Positions 1-11,096 of a stretch of 64,000 nt of DNA are shown one piece after another. The DNA is taken from assembly GCF_040712315.1 (NCBI RefSeq), contig NC_134024.1, positions 25,556,658 through 25,620,657 of the forward strand, written 5' to 3'. The notes under the pieces are model-generated. The model did not search any database. It was given only the letters and a program-made list of their open reading frames with translations, and was not told the origin of the DNA. Numbering within the stretch: the stretch's first letter is position 1; the number at the start of each line of letters is the position of its first letter. The stretch comes from Castanea sativa (Eukaryota; Streptophyta; Magnoliopsida; Fagales; Fagaceae). The translations under genes and the position numbers were made by a program.

Positions 1-454
1 TCAAAATTGTGTTTAGTTTGAATTTGTTACGTGAGCATGCTTTAATTTAGTTAAATAAGTGAACATAAGAAAAGAACCAAAAACAAAGAACAAAAGGAGC
101 TGCTAACTCTTGAGATCAAATTTTGAAAGATTCCATTGAATGTATGCTGGTGCCAATGATAGCAACACCATGTTGAATAGATATAAATATATTTTTCATA
201 AATTAACGATTGTCCCAAAAGTGTAAGCTATTAATAAATGATAAATTTAATTGTTTAACCATAGTTCCAACTCCTATCTCACATGTGAGCCTATACTTCG
301 ATTTATTAAATGGGGTTTAACACGTGAGATTTTTAACATTTTAAAGGGGAGATTGAGTGGGGACAGGATTCAATTACTTGATAAATTACTCATTGTTTCA
401 AAAGTTTGAACTCTTAAGAAATGATGAAATTTTAATTTCAACCTTCTGTGCTCG
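1..454. other. No gene recognised; upstream intron or flank of the PP2-B-like gene
   Basis: This AT-rich stretch has no convincing coding segment. Because the downstream exons lack an F-box and a start codon, it is probably intron sequence of the PP2-B-like gene, with exon 1 outside the window. That is inference. Confidence 0.5.
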
Positions 455-495
455 TTTTCTTTCTTTCTTTCCTTCTTTCTTTCTTTCTTTCTTTT
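455..495 (+). repeat. (CTTT)n microsatellite serving as polypyrimidine tract
   Basis: A CTTT/TTTC tract with one CCTT interruption lies directly before the splice acceptor TGAGCAG that opens the PP2-B exon at 502. The tract is likely the pyrimidine tract of that acceptor. The lysine/glutamate-rich reading frame on the opposite strand is only its reverse complement. Confidence 0.85.
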
Positions 496-501
496 GAGCA
501 G

Positions 502-1138
502 ATCTTTTTCTTGGACAAATTGAGTGGAAAGAAATGTTACCTTCTCTCTGCAAGGGACCTGTCCATTGCAGCGGGTCACGATAATATGCATTGGCTATGG
601 TTTTCTCTAGCTGAATCCAGGTCTCTACCTAAACCCAAGCCTGTCCCCTATGTATGTGATACTTATTTATTTATTTAAGGCTTTTTATTTAATTCTTATT
701 ATGTACATGTAAAAATCAAACAGGTTTCGAAAGGTAGCTGAACTTCATCATGTGCGGTTGTTTGATATCTGTGGCAAGATGAATACTTCAATGCTGTCTC
801 CGAAAACAAACTATGTCGCTTACCTTGTGTACAAGTTGAGAAGGCAAACTCATGGATTTCATCGATTTCCTCCAATGGCTTCAGTTGGAACTACTGGAGG
901 AGTTGAAGATTGTAAACAAACTGTTTGTTTAGGCAGGCCTAAAAGGGAGCCAAGGAAGCAGCACCCTTCGCTTCCAAAGTGGAGAAAAGATGGATGGTTT
1001 GAGAGTAAGTTGGGTGAATATTTCAATGAGGGAGGAGAAAATGATGAACTGCAGATTAGACTTATGGAGGTAGAAGCTGGTACCGTTAAGTCTGGCCTCA
1101 TTGTTGAAGGGATCGAGATTAGGCCTGCAAAGGGTTGA
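502..1138 (+). CDS. F-box protein PP2-B-like, 3' exons (phloem protein 2 lectin domain), partial
   Basis: Two exons, 502-620 and 724-1138, are joined by a GT-AG intron at 621-723. The splice restores the family run AESRFRKVAEL across the junction. The joined frame gives 177 residues up to TGA at 1136-1138. Recognisable PP2 landmarks are SGKKCYLLSARDLSI, WLWFSLAESR, FDICGKMNTSMLSP, YVAYLVYKL and the C-terminal GLIVEGIEIRP. In the family an N-terminal F-box recruits the protein to SCF ubiquitin ligase through SKP1, and the PP2 domain is lectin-like and binds glycans. The F-box exon is not visible here and is expected upstream of the window, so this is a partial gene. The visible exons show no stop or frameshift. 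Whether it is a full gene or a 3' fragment cannot be decided from this window. Confidence 0.85.
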
Positions 1139-1960
1139 TAAAAATTGTTCTTTTTTATCACTTTTAGTGGCAGCGATACACTAAATTGCAGTACTTTCTA
1201 ACTTTTATTGTGTCTTAATTTTGTGCTAAACTTCAACCTTACCAGTAAAACCATTTTAGTGTCTTAATTTTGTGCTTTATAGACTCCAGTAGCCATATAA
1301 TTCTCCTAATTCGGGCCTGCACTTCTTTTCTATTTTATTTCCTCGAACTTTTCTTAGCCATTGTTCTTAAGTTTTGGTTACTGTTCGAGTTATCATTAAG
1401 CCTCAAAACCGCTTGCCTCATAGTGAACTAGATATTTAATTATTTATGCTCTTCTGTTTATTGGTAGAACCATTAGTCCCAAATTTCTACCAATCTAGTA
1501 GTATAATGGTAAAAACAAAGCATTAGACTACAGCCAATGAATCTAAAGCCACAATTTTTTTTACTAAATGTTTCCCAGCAGTTGAAGTGGCAAGTTGATA
1601 ATGATAGATGACAAAGTATTGTCATTTCTAGAAAGGAGTCCAGATCAAAACTTATCAGCTTAATTGTTGTGAGAAATTGTTATACTCCACTATACCTAAC
1701 CTGCTAATCTCCACATCAGTATCAACATAATCATCCAAGTATTCAGAGACACAAAAAGTAATTGCACATCAGCATATTAATATTAAGAGCAATTAGTAAC
1801 TATCTACCAAAAAAGAGCCAGAAATTGTGGCTCCACATCAGCTGCATCTTAACATTAATAGCGGCGAAAATGGGCAAATGCCCATTTCGCACAAAAAAAA
1901 AGGGCAAATGCCCCATTTTCCAAACTAATTAGAGAAATGCCCCTCTTTTGAAACTCGATT
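1139..1960. other. Intergenic, AT-rich; no gene seen
   Basis: Contains the likely 3' UTR of the PP2-B-like gene and short palindromic phrases (GGGCAAATGCCC twice around 1872-1912). No coding frame, no RNA gene and no convincing 5' terminus of the CACTA element were found. Confidence 0.6.
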
Positions 1961-2333
1961 TTCTCAATTCTTGCAAATGTGAATGAGTATTGTTAATTCG
2001 ATGTGATGAATATTACTATATTAGATTTCAATATTTGTAAACTCTATACTTGTGATGTTGGAAATTGGATTTGTGGTGGGTTTTTGTGTTGGAGCAAGCG
2101 AGTGGCTTGCATGGTGTGATAAGGTAGTTTAAATTCATATTGGGAGTGTTTTTTCAATTCTTGCAAATGTAAGTGAGTATTGTTAATTAGATGTGATGAA
2201 TATTACTTTATTAGATTTCAATACTTGTAAACCCTATACTTGTGATGTTGGAAATTGAATTTGTGGTGGGTTTTTGTGTTGGAGCAAGCGGGTGGCTTGT
2301 ATGGTGTTATAAGGTGGTTTAAATTCATATTGG
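1961..2333 (+). repeat. Tandem direct duplication, two copies of about 183 bp
   Basis: Copy 1 is 1961-2143 and copy 2 is 2151-2333, offset by 190 bp. Both run from TCAATTCTTGCAAATGT to AAATTCATATTGG and differ by scattered substitutions. The second copy abuts the first recognisable tnp2 coding sequence, so the duplication lies at the broken 5' side of the CACTA element. Confidence 0.9.
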
Positions 2334-4899
2334 TTGGTTATGAAGGAGCCATATTTTATGTTGTCATTGCTTATTCCTGGTTCTCATCAACCGGGAAATG
2401 AGATTGATATTTATTTGAAACCATTGGTTGACGAGTTGAAGGAGTTATGGGAAAAAGGTGTAGAAACTTATGATGTTTATAGAAAAGAGCATTTTCAGAT
2501 GCGTGCAACTTTGTTGTGGACAATATATGATTATCTAGGATTTGGTAACGTGTCTGGGTGGAGGACAAAGGGTTATCATTCTTGTTACACTTGCAACGAT
2601 GAACCATATTCAGAAGCTTTGGAAAGTAAAATTGGATTCATTAACCATCGAGCTTATTTGCCTATAGAACATCATTGGAGACATAGTCGGTTGCATAATG
2701 GTTTATCAGAGGAACGGAAGAGATCTTTAGAGTTACAAGTGGAAAAGATACAAGAACAGCTAGATAGAATGCCAAATATAATTTTAGGAAAACATTCAAG
2801 TAATAAGAAGAGACAACTCATTGGGGAGTCAAATTGGTCAAAGGTAAGTATTTTGTACAAGCTTCCATACTGGAAAAATAAGAAGCTTAAGAACAACATT
2901 GATGTCATGCATGTGGAGAAGAACATTAGTGAAAGTACTTATGATACTTTGTTGGGCATTAAGGGGAAAAACAAGGACACCAACAAGGCACGGATAGACT
3001 TGCAAAATATGAACTTTAGGCACACGTTGCATTTGAAACAACGTCCTGATGGATCATATGACAAGCCTCTGGCTTTCTTTTCATTAAGCCTAAATGAAAG
3101 GAATGGTTTTATGACTTTTTGAAATCAGTCAAGTATCCGGATGGCTATGCAGCCAACATATCAAGGTCAGTGAATGCAAAAAAATGGTAGATTATCTGGT
3201 TTAAAAAGCCACGATTGTCATGTGCTACTACAACGAATTCTTCCAATTGGGTTGTGAGGATTTGCACATAAAGACATTAGTCTTGTATTATTTGAGTTAG
3301 GCAGCTTCTTCTAAGACTTATGCTCAAGGACCCTAAAGCGAAGTGAATTGGAGAAACTAGAAGAACGTATAGTTCTTATACTATGCAAGCTTGAGAGGTT
3401 CTTTCCTCCAGCATTCTTTGATGTTATGGTCCACCTTGCTATTCACTTGCCTCGAGAAGCAATTCTAGGAGGCTTGGTACAATATCGGTGGATGTACCAA
3501 ATTGAAAGGTAATTAGATCATTTGATACATCCATCAATTACATCTTTCTCACGTGGTATAATATCACATAATGTGCATATTTTTTCCTCGTAGGTACCTT
3601 GAAAAATTGAAAAGATACGTTTCCAACTGAGCTTGACCAGAAGGTTCGATTGCAGAGGCTTACATTCTCAAAGAATGTATTAACAATTGGTCTTTGTATA
3701 TTGATGGGATCGAAACTATGCATAATCGAAAAGAAAGAAATGAAGATTTTGGTGAATCTAGCGAATGATTAATAGTTTTTTCACAGACTGCCCGACCTAC
3801 AAGTGGTAGGCGAAATGATGGCAACTTGTCTCATGCATTGCTTGATGCTGCTTATTGGTACTTGTTGTACAATAGTCTTGAGTTAGAGCCTTTTTTAAAG
3901 TATGTGATTTCATGTGCATGTATTGTTTGATTAAGTTTTGAATATTATCTGCAATGCTTAGTTGAAAATAAATTACCATATTTTTAATAGTGAACACAAA
4001 AGCACATTGCATAATCCTACTGGTGAAGCCATAACTTAAATCCAACGGCAAGAATTTCCCAAGTGGTTCAAAGAACATGTAAGACAATTGAAACTTAATC
4101 ACACACAAATAGAAATTAAACACTTAAATAGTTTCGTCATTGCTTATTACTAATTAATATCACTTGTTGTATGTCATTATAGATGAATAGATTGAAAGTT
4201 AGCGAGTTACCAGAAGCAACTAAACAGTTATGGTCATTAGCAAATGGTCATAAGCCGCATGTGAAGGAGTACACAGTTTGTTTGGTTAATGGTGTAAAGT
4301 TTCATACAAGGGACCTAGACAATCGTCGTGTAACCTAAAACAGTGGTGTATGTACCGAAGGGGACCATGAAGGAGAAATGCACGACTTCTATGGTCATGT
4401 ATGCAAAATTTGGGAATTGGAGTATGTGTTTCGCCATAAAGTTGTTTTGTTCCAGTGTGAATGGTACAATACTGGTACCAATGGTCGAAGGAGAACAATA
4501 AGAACCGATGCACACTGCACAAGTATTGATGTTACAAGTCGGTGGTATGAAAAAGACCCTTTTATACTTCCTAGTCAAGCGAGACAAGTTTTCTACCTTC
4601 AAGATACCAAATTGGGTCAACCTTGGAAAATTTTGCAATCCATCCAACATAGGGGAGTGTTTGATGTCCCGGAAGTCGAGGGTGGAGAATCCAATGATAA
4701 TACAGAAGATAGTGATGCATTTCAACCAGAAACGATTGTTGATGTTGTCTTTGTCAATGTTGAGGACAATATTATTGAGTATTGTATGGGTGATGTTGAA
4801 ACTGAGGTTGTTCTTGAAGGTGGAACTTCAGGAGATGCTAATCAAAATGAAGTGCATGACATACCTGATGTTGATCTTGACATGGATTATGATATGTAG
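2334..4899 (+). pseudogene. CACTA transposase TNP2-like, broken
   Basis: The first open block (2334-3122) carries the tnp2 signature: LLIPGSHQPGNEIDIYLKPL, then YDYLGFGNVSGWRTKGYHSC and the Cys-rich CYTCNDEP. It continues past a stop at 3120-3122 through the DUF4218 region (LERFFPPAFFDVMVHLAIHL, QYRWMYQIER, around 3390-3510). A last block at 4378-4899 matches the DUF4216 region (LFQCEWYNTG, YEKDPFILPSQARQVFY). Several stops and frame changes separate the blocks; some gaps may be introns. In intact elements this protein cuts and joins the CACTA termini in the nucleus. Here the N-terminus is absent and the frame is broken, so it should be inactive. Confidence 0.85.
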
Positions 4900-4984
4900 A
4901 GTTCATAATAATTGTCTTAAATGTTGTGTGTTTGTCTTAAAGTTTTATGCTTGTTTAAGTAGCAATTGTTTTAAAGTTTTGTAC

Positions 4985-5345
4985 TTAGCTTGAACTTGAT
5001 ATTGATATTGATGTGGTAATTTTTTGTGTTGAGGTTTTAGCAATTGTGTTCAAATTTAGCACTTGTGAATTGCTTGATATGGATAATGGTATGAACTATG
5101 ATATGTAAAGTTAGTAGTAATTGTTGTTGAGATGTTTTGTACTTATCTTGAACTTGATATGGATATTGATGTAGTCTGTACTTATCTTGAACTTGATATG
5201 GATATTGATGTGGTCATTTGTTGTGTTGAATTAGTAGCAATTGTATTCAAATTTTGCACTTGTGAATTGCTTGATATGGATAATGATGTAGACTATGATG
5301 TTAAGTTTGTAGCAATTGTACTTACCTTTCATGTCAATACGTAGT
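4985..5345 (+). repeat. Imperfect tandem repeats after the tnp2 reading frame
   Basis: A phrase beginning CAATTGTGTTCAAATTT at 5041 recurs at 5238, a period near 197 bp. Within it a 39-bp unit containing TGTACTTATCTTGAACTTG is repeated back to back near 5138-5215. The repeats encode only a low-complexity LDMDIDV frame, so I do not call a gene. Confidence 0.75.
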
Positions 5346-5353
5346 TTCAAAAA

Positions 5354-7449
5354 ATGCCCAAAAAGGCCAAATACGCTTATAATATACCAAGGTATGAGAT
5401 AACAAGATTGGATAGAATGAGGCAAAACCAAGAGAGAATTGATGCTTTGGGATTGAAGCACATCTCAACTTCTCTAAAGGATTTTGCTCAGTCCAATTGT
5501 GCAAAAGGGAAAAGAAGTAGAGCTAGTGTTATGGTAGATGATGATTATGTACCACCTATTGGTGACGATGACAATGATGATGAGTCATCTAATTCTATAA
5601 TCCATAAGGTACAATAGATGTTCCATAGGGTACAATAGATGATAATAATTTTGTTGTTCTATTATTTGTAATGACTTTGTTGTTCCATTAAATGTATGTT
5701 TGTTAGTTACAGATGATACCAGGACGGCTTACATGCTCGCGAGGTGAGGCATTTATTCCGGTGGTCCAATCTACGGTTCAATCTATGGAAACACCTCCTG
5801 AGGCAAATCCTCTTCCCCAAAGTTCTTCTAGTGCAGAGGCGCAGGCTACTGGCGCATTAACTAGCACGACTGGTAATTACATAGAGATTATACTTCACTT
5901 GATTTACTATTGAGATTATATTTCACTTAATTTAATATTGATAATGTTTAAATAGGATCGGCTAGCAGAAATACCCGTGGAACAACACGAGGTATAGCAG
6001 TACGGGCACTTGTTGAAAAAAGTGGTAAGCTGCTAGTACGTATAGTTGCAGAGTACGATGCTCCTGTTGGGAAGAATGCGTGCAAGCTTGTCAATCAAAT
6101 TGGTGTACAAGTACGAAGTAATTTGTCTAATTACAATGTGAAAAATTGGAAAAGTGTTGATGTTGCTACTAGAGATGTGGTGCTTCAAAATATAGCGGTA
6201 AATTTTCATTGATAACGTCTAACTTGTTTTTGTTTTCACTAAGCATATTAAATTCATATAATAATATTTTTATAATACATGTACACTTCATTTTATAGGA
6301 TTAGTTTGAACTACAAGGAGATTTCAACTTGGTAACGAAAGCATTAAATACAAAATGTGGAAGATTATTGAGTTGCAACTCCAACAAGTTGCATCAAACT
6401 TATAAAAAGCTTGTAGAATCTCATGGTGTTGACTATGCAAGAAGCCACCCGCCAAAGAGTACCACACTTGAGCAGTGGACTGGACTCATTGATGGGAAAT
6501 GGACTAATAAGGATTGGCTGGTAAATTATTTATGCGTATATTTTTATTATCCAATGTTTATTATATTATGTTATCAAATGATTAACTTAATATTTAGATG
6601 AAATAAATGTATACTGTTTTATTCATGATTTAATAAGTATCTTGAATGTTCTATATTAGGAAAAATCAAGAAAGAACTCTGAAAATAGGAAGAAAACTTC
6701 AGGCAAACATATATGCAGGACAAAGGCATTTTCTATTAGGGTTGATGAGGAGGCGCATGTTTTTTTCATTTTCTTAAACCTTAATATATTACATGTTGTG
6801 ATTAATTAACTATATCTATCTAACTCTCGAATGTTAATTAATCAGACAAATGATAATGGTGGTTAAGTTCCTGAGTTGGCAAAAATCTTCAAAGATGTTC
6901 ATTTCAATCTAAATACAAATATGTAGATACACCATGAGGATGAAGTGACATATGTATGTATATCACTCCATCCCTATTATTCCATCTCTATCATGTTTGT
7001 AAAGCTATAATATATGTAGTATTAATGTTGTGATTTTTTGTTTGTTTCTCTCTTTCAAATGATAGGAAACTATTTTCAAAGTGCAAGAGGATCATTGTCA
7101 AGATCCTAATGAAATTCCCCTTACACAAGAGGAGATCTCAAACTTGGTTTTTAAGAAGAAGTCCGGTATTGTAAAAGGACTTGGCATGAGACCTTCTTCT
7201 TCTCTAGTAACCACCGCTTCATCTAGTTCATCGGTGGAGTATATCCAACGGTTAGAAAATGAGATAATTGAGCTCAAAGAGGCAAGAGCTAGGGACGAAG
7301 AGGAGTGAGTTAAGGACCAAGAGGAGCGAGCTAGGAAGCAAGAGGCACGAGCTAAGCAAGAAGAGGTCCAACAGAATATTCTTAAATTTTTGAGGAGTAA
7401 GGGTTATGATGACGCTTTTACCTATGAGAGTGGTTCATCTTCAAGTTAA
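5354..7449 (+). pseudogene. CACTA second gene, TNPA/Ptta-like (Transposase_24 type), several exons, broken
   Basis: Coding blocks are separated by plausible GT-AG introns: 5354-5608, 5713-5870, 5955-6198, 6300-6520, then short pieces near 6661 and 7065. The block at 6300-6520 has the family phrases NKLHQTYKKLVESHG and TTLEQWTGLIDGKWTNKDWL. The last exon encodes an acidic coiled coil (IQRLENEIIELKEARARDEEE). It is cut by TGA at 7306-7308 but continues in frame to TAA at 7447-7449, so a CGA-to-TGA change is likely. An in-frame TAG also occurs just after the acceptor near 6300. In active CACTA elements this protein binds the subterminal repeats, which fits the repeats that follow. Confidence 0.75.
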
Positions 7450-7939
7450 AACACTAATTGTTTAGTACTTTATATTACACTTGAAAATCTATATTTGCTT
7501 TCTACAACTTATACATTAGGATTTGTGATTTTAATTCATTGGTGTGGCTACTCTTAATGCATTGTTAGAAATGTTTCTTATAACATAGTTAATATTTTTA
7601 CTTTATGATTTTAATGTAGTATTATTTTTATATTTGTGCAGATTTCTTATTGGTGGCTTTTAAGGGATTTACTTTTGGCATTACTTGAAAACATATGAGG
7701 ACATCTTTCATTAGTTCTAATTATATTATGCTACACTTTTTGTATTGTTATAAAACATCTTGAGTTATTGTATGTGTTGCAAACAATTATTGTATGAAAA
7801 GAGTTTGAATTGGATGCTTCTTTTATTTTTTACTTGTGGAATGTATAGATATTTTTTTATAAATGTGTTGTTCAAATTTGAGGTTTTAATAATGTAATGA
7901 TAGGTTACAGGTTAAAAAGCTATGAAAAAAATAAAAACA

Positions 7940-8441
7940 GAAAATAAGTTTTAGCGACGAATTTTTTCGTCACAAATATAGCAACAAAAAATTGTTTTAG
8001 TGACAAAATATTTCATCGCTAAATGTAGCAAAATTTTGTAAGAAATGGTTTTAGTGACGAAAATTGTCGTCACTATATGTGCCTGAATTTTCTTTAAAAT
8101 AGTTTTAGTGACAAATTTTTTCGTCGCTATATGTACCCGAAAATAGTTTTAGTGGCAAAATTGTTCGTCACTAAATATAATTTAATAAACTGAAGTGTTT
8201 TTAGTGAGGAAAACATTTTGCGATGAAATATTTTCGTTGCTAAAAGTTTTTTCTTTTTAAAACAAATCGGACTTTTAGTGACGAAATTTTTCGTCGCTAG
8301 GACTTTTAGCAACGGGGTTTCAGCGATGAAATAAGTTTCGTCACTAAAAGTCCGATTTCATCACTAAAGGTTCTTAGTGACGAAAAACTGGACTTTTAGT
8401 GACGAATTTCTTCATCACTAAAAATACATTTTGTTGTAGTG
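7940..8441 (+). repeat. CACTA subterminal repeats and 3' terminus
   Basis: About a dozen copies of TTTTAGTGACGAAA and variants occur in both orientations (for example 8050, 8105, 8150, 8275, 8395). The segment closes with TTGTTGTAGTG at 8431-8441. Such repeats are the transposase-binding sites of En/Spm elements. The stretch 7450-7940 before it is non-coding and AT-rich. Confidence 0.85.
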
Positions 8442-8905
8442 ATAGATGGAATGAGAAGTTGACGGGATGAAGCTGGTGGGGGTGAAAGAAACTCTTGGCG
8501 GGTCCAGCATGTCTTTTGCTTGGGCTCCATGTATGAGTATATAAGGAAATTTCTTGTGCCCCACGATAAACCCTAATCAAAAGGAATCTTACAAGGAAAG
8601 TATTCTACAAGATACGTGAATTAAAGAAGGTCTCTCCCACAAGGAAAGATCTTCTGAGCTAAGAAATAAATGTCAACCCTATGCAACTATAAAAACCCTA
8701 AAACCCTTACAAACCAAGGTACACATGATTGATCCCAACTCTGGCACTCTAGAGTTGTGAAAATAGTTCTTTAACTTAACCCTCAGAAGGTCTTTGGCAG
8801 GTACCACACCGGTACCTTCTTAAGGTCTTCTTCTTTTCGTGTTGTGCAGGTCTTGTTTAGAGCACGTGAGAACCGTGTTGCTTACTAACGATTTTGGCAT
8901 CATCA
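8442..8905 (+). repeat. 5' LTR remnant of Tat element 1, with promoter
   Basis: The segment ends in TTTGGCATCATCA just before the primer site, giving a terminal CA. A TATA-like TATATAAGG lies near 8538-8546. The 5' part of the LTR is missing because the CACTA terminus stops at 8441. No second LTR is available for comparison, so the LTR call rests on position and promoter signals. Confidence 0.65.
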
Positions 8906-8907
8906 GT

Positions 8908-8926
8908 TGGTGCCGTCTGTGGGGAC
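8908..8926 (+). other. Primer binding site of Tat element 1
   Basis: TGGTGCCGTCTGTGGGGAC starts two bases after the LTR end. TGG(T/C)GCCGTCTGTGGG is the usual plant Tat-type primer site, complementary to a tRNA 3' end beginning CCA. I did not assign the tRNA. Confidence 0.7.
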
Positions 8927-8967
8927 GAAGTAAGCCATACTACCGTTTCCTAGACAAAAAAAGTTGC

Positions 8968-10345
8968 ATGGTACTTACTCGCTCAATGGCAACCACCAAC
9001 AACAATCAGGGAGACGAACCACATAACACCGCCATCGAGAGGCAGGTTCAGACTCTCGTGGCCACCGTAGAATGCCTCACCAAACAAAATCATAACCTAG
9101 AAAAGCAACTACGCTGAAAGAATGTAGTGCCTCATGCCTAAGAGGAGGACTAGGAGGGAACTAGCACTGAGAGAAGAAACCAAGAAAGGCCAAAAGGCAA
9201 CAACGCCCCAACCAGACAAGAACGCCAGGATACAAGTCGTCCGCCCGCCGCAGACACGGCTCCACCGTTACACATAGCTGCGGAGATGCAGATGATGAAG
9301 GAATGAATGGAATTCATGATGAACACCCTTAGAGGGCGGGTATCGAATGACCTTGATGAGTTGGTCCATTGGACGGATTCACCCTTCACTGTGTCTGTTA
9401 CCTCGTTCCCCTTCTGCCAAAGTTTCGCATGCCACAGATAGAAACCTACGATGGTAGTAGAGATCCCCTTAATCACCTGGAGACCTTCAAAACACTGATG
9501 CACCTACAAGGTGTAGTAGATGAGATCATGTGCCGAGCCTTCCCAACTACCCTAAAAGGTCCTGCAAGGATATGGTTTAGTAAGCTGACGCCAAACTCCA
9601 TCGGTACCTTCAAGGAGTTGAGCGCCTAATTCGACTCACAATTCATCGGGGGGCAGAGGCACAAGAAGACCACGATGTGCCTAATGAATATCAAACAACA
9701 GGAGGAGGAGACACTAAGGTCCTAAATTGCACGCGTCAACAAGGAGGCCCTCTCGATTGACGAAGCCGACGACAAGATACTCGTGGCCACGTTTACCAAT
9801 GGGTTATAGAGGGGTAAGTTTATTTTTTCCTTATACAAAAACAACCCCAAGATTATGTCAGATGTACTCTACAGGGCAACTAAGTACATGAACGCAAAGG
9901 ATGGATTACTGGCCCAAGAAGATAGGCCTAAGAAGAGGGAGAGATAGGAAGAGGCTCGGCAGGACAGAGGACGAAAGAGAACAGGAACTGAAGACCGATG
10001 GGAAGATAGGAGCTCCAAACCCCCCATTAGGAGGTTTGCAAACTTCATGCCTTTAAATGCCCCGATTGATCAAGTCTTGATACAGATCAAGGACGAAGGA
10101 GCCTTGACGTTCCCGGGCAAGCTAAAAGGAGACCCCAACAAGAGGTCCTAAGATAAGTATTGCCGGTTCCACCGAGATCACGACCACAACACATCTAACT
10201 GCTACGACTTGAAGCAATAAATAGAAGCCCTTATCAGGCAAGGGAAGTTGCAAAGGTTCGTCAGCAAGGAGAGGATGGAAGCACTGCAAGAACAACTTGA
10301 GCAACGAGAGAATGAGCATCCTAGGCCGCCCATAGGAGACATAAA
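8968..10345 (+). pseudogene. Tat 1 gag
   Basis: The start is ATG at 8968 (MVLTRSMATTNN). The retrotransposon gag core is MPQIETYDGSRDPLNHLETF through RAFPTTLKGPARIWFSKL and FIGGQRHKKTT. A Cys/His segment YCRFHRDHDHNTSNCYDL lies near 10160-10210. The first part is in one frame up to a single frameshift near 9413; the rest is in another. Premature stops are at 9115, 9139, 9151, 9301, 9627, 9723, 9807, 9945, 10149 and 10218. Most sit where a Gln or Arg codon is expected, as in NCYDLKQ-stop-IEA. Gag would package element RNA into cytoplasmic particles; this copy cannot make a full protein. Confidence 0.85.
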
Positions 10346-10439
10346 AATGATCGTGGGTGGAACTACAACTTCCTACTTCTCTAAAAAAGCTCGCAAGACT
10401 TACCTATGGATGGTTCAAAACGTCCAGCTCACAAGCTTC

Positions 10440-11096
10440 GTTCCCAAGATGGCACGAATTGACAACCCCGTCATTGGATTTTCAGAGGAAGACGCTCGCC
10501 GTCTCCACTACCTGCATGACGATGCGCTAGTCATTAGCATACAGATAGGGGATTACAACACGCACTGGGTCCTGGTTGACAATGGTAGCTCCGTTGACAT
10601 CCTTTACTACTCGGCGTTCCAGCAGATGAGAATTGATAGAGAACTACTGGTTCCGACCAACGCTCCACTTGTTGATTTTGGAGGAACCAGGGTATTCCCC
10701 CTCGGTGCAGTCACATTACCTGTAATGGTCGGCGATTACCCTTAGTAGATCACTAAGAATGTAATATTCCATTTGGTCGACTGCTCGTCCGCTTACAACG
10801 CCATCTTAGGACAATCTACCCTCAACTCGTGGAAGGTCGTAATGTCAACCTATCACCTGATGATCGAATTCCCTACCGAGTACGGAGTGGGAAAATTATG
10901 TGGAGAGCAGGTAGCTGCTTGCGAGTGCTATATAGCTATGATGGAGATGGACGACCATCTTCAGGCCATGAACATAGAAGAACATCGAGCGGTGGCGGAG
11001 CCTGTTGAAAGACTTGAAGAGATACTTCCGGACAATGCCCGACCAGACCGAACGACTAGAATTGGCACCCTCGCCAGTCCGCCTATCCGCTAAGCA
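10440..11096 (+). pseudogene. Tat 1 aspartic protease domain
   Basis: The retropepsin active site is visible as WVLVDNGSSVDILYY, with catalytic Asp in DNGSS, preceded by HDDALVISIQIGDYN and followed by the flap/second-loop region FGGTRVFPLGAVTLPVMV. The fold continues as DCSSAYNAILGQSTLNSW. Two adjacent TAG codons at 10743-10748 fall where the family has Gln-Gln, and another stop closes the block at 11091. It shares one frame with RT downstream, as expected for a polyprotein that the protease would cleave. Confidence 0.85.

Larger units (their letters stand above)
2334..8441 (+). mobile_element. Degenerate CACTA (En/Spm) DNA transposon
   Basis: The order is a tnp2-type transposase, then DUF4216-like sequence, a TNPA/Ptta-like second gene, subterminal repeats, and a terminus TTGTTGTAGTG at 8431-8441. 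That terminus reads CACTACAACAA on the other strand, the classic CACTA end. I found no matching 5' terminus. The tnp2 N-terminus is also missing, so the left end is deleted or scrambled. A three-base target duplication could not be confirmed. The right end touches the LTR remnant of Tat element 1, so one element interrupted the other or they were joined by deletion. Confidence 0.85.

Noticed and set aside
370..591. Lysine/glutamate-repeat reading frame on the minus strand
   Set aside because: It is the reverse complement of the (CTTT)n microsatellite and overlaps the PP2-B exon in antisense.
1178..1195. ATACACTAAATTGC as a possible 5' CACTA terminus with an ATA duplication matching 8442-8444
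   Set aside because: Only the CACTA core matches the 3' end, and a three-base duplication is easily chance.
5132..5344. 70-codon LDMDIDV-rich frame
   Set aside because: It is the translation of tandem non-coding repeats after tnp2.
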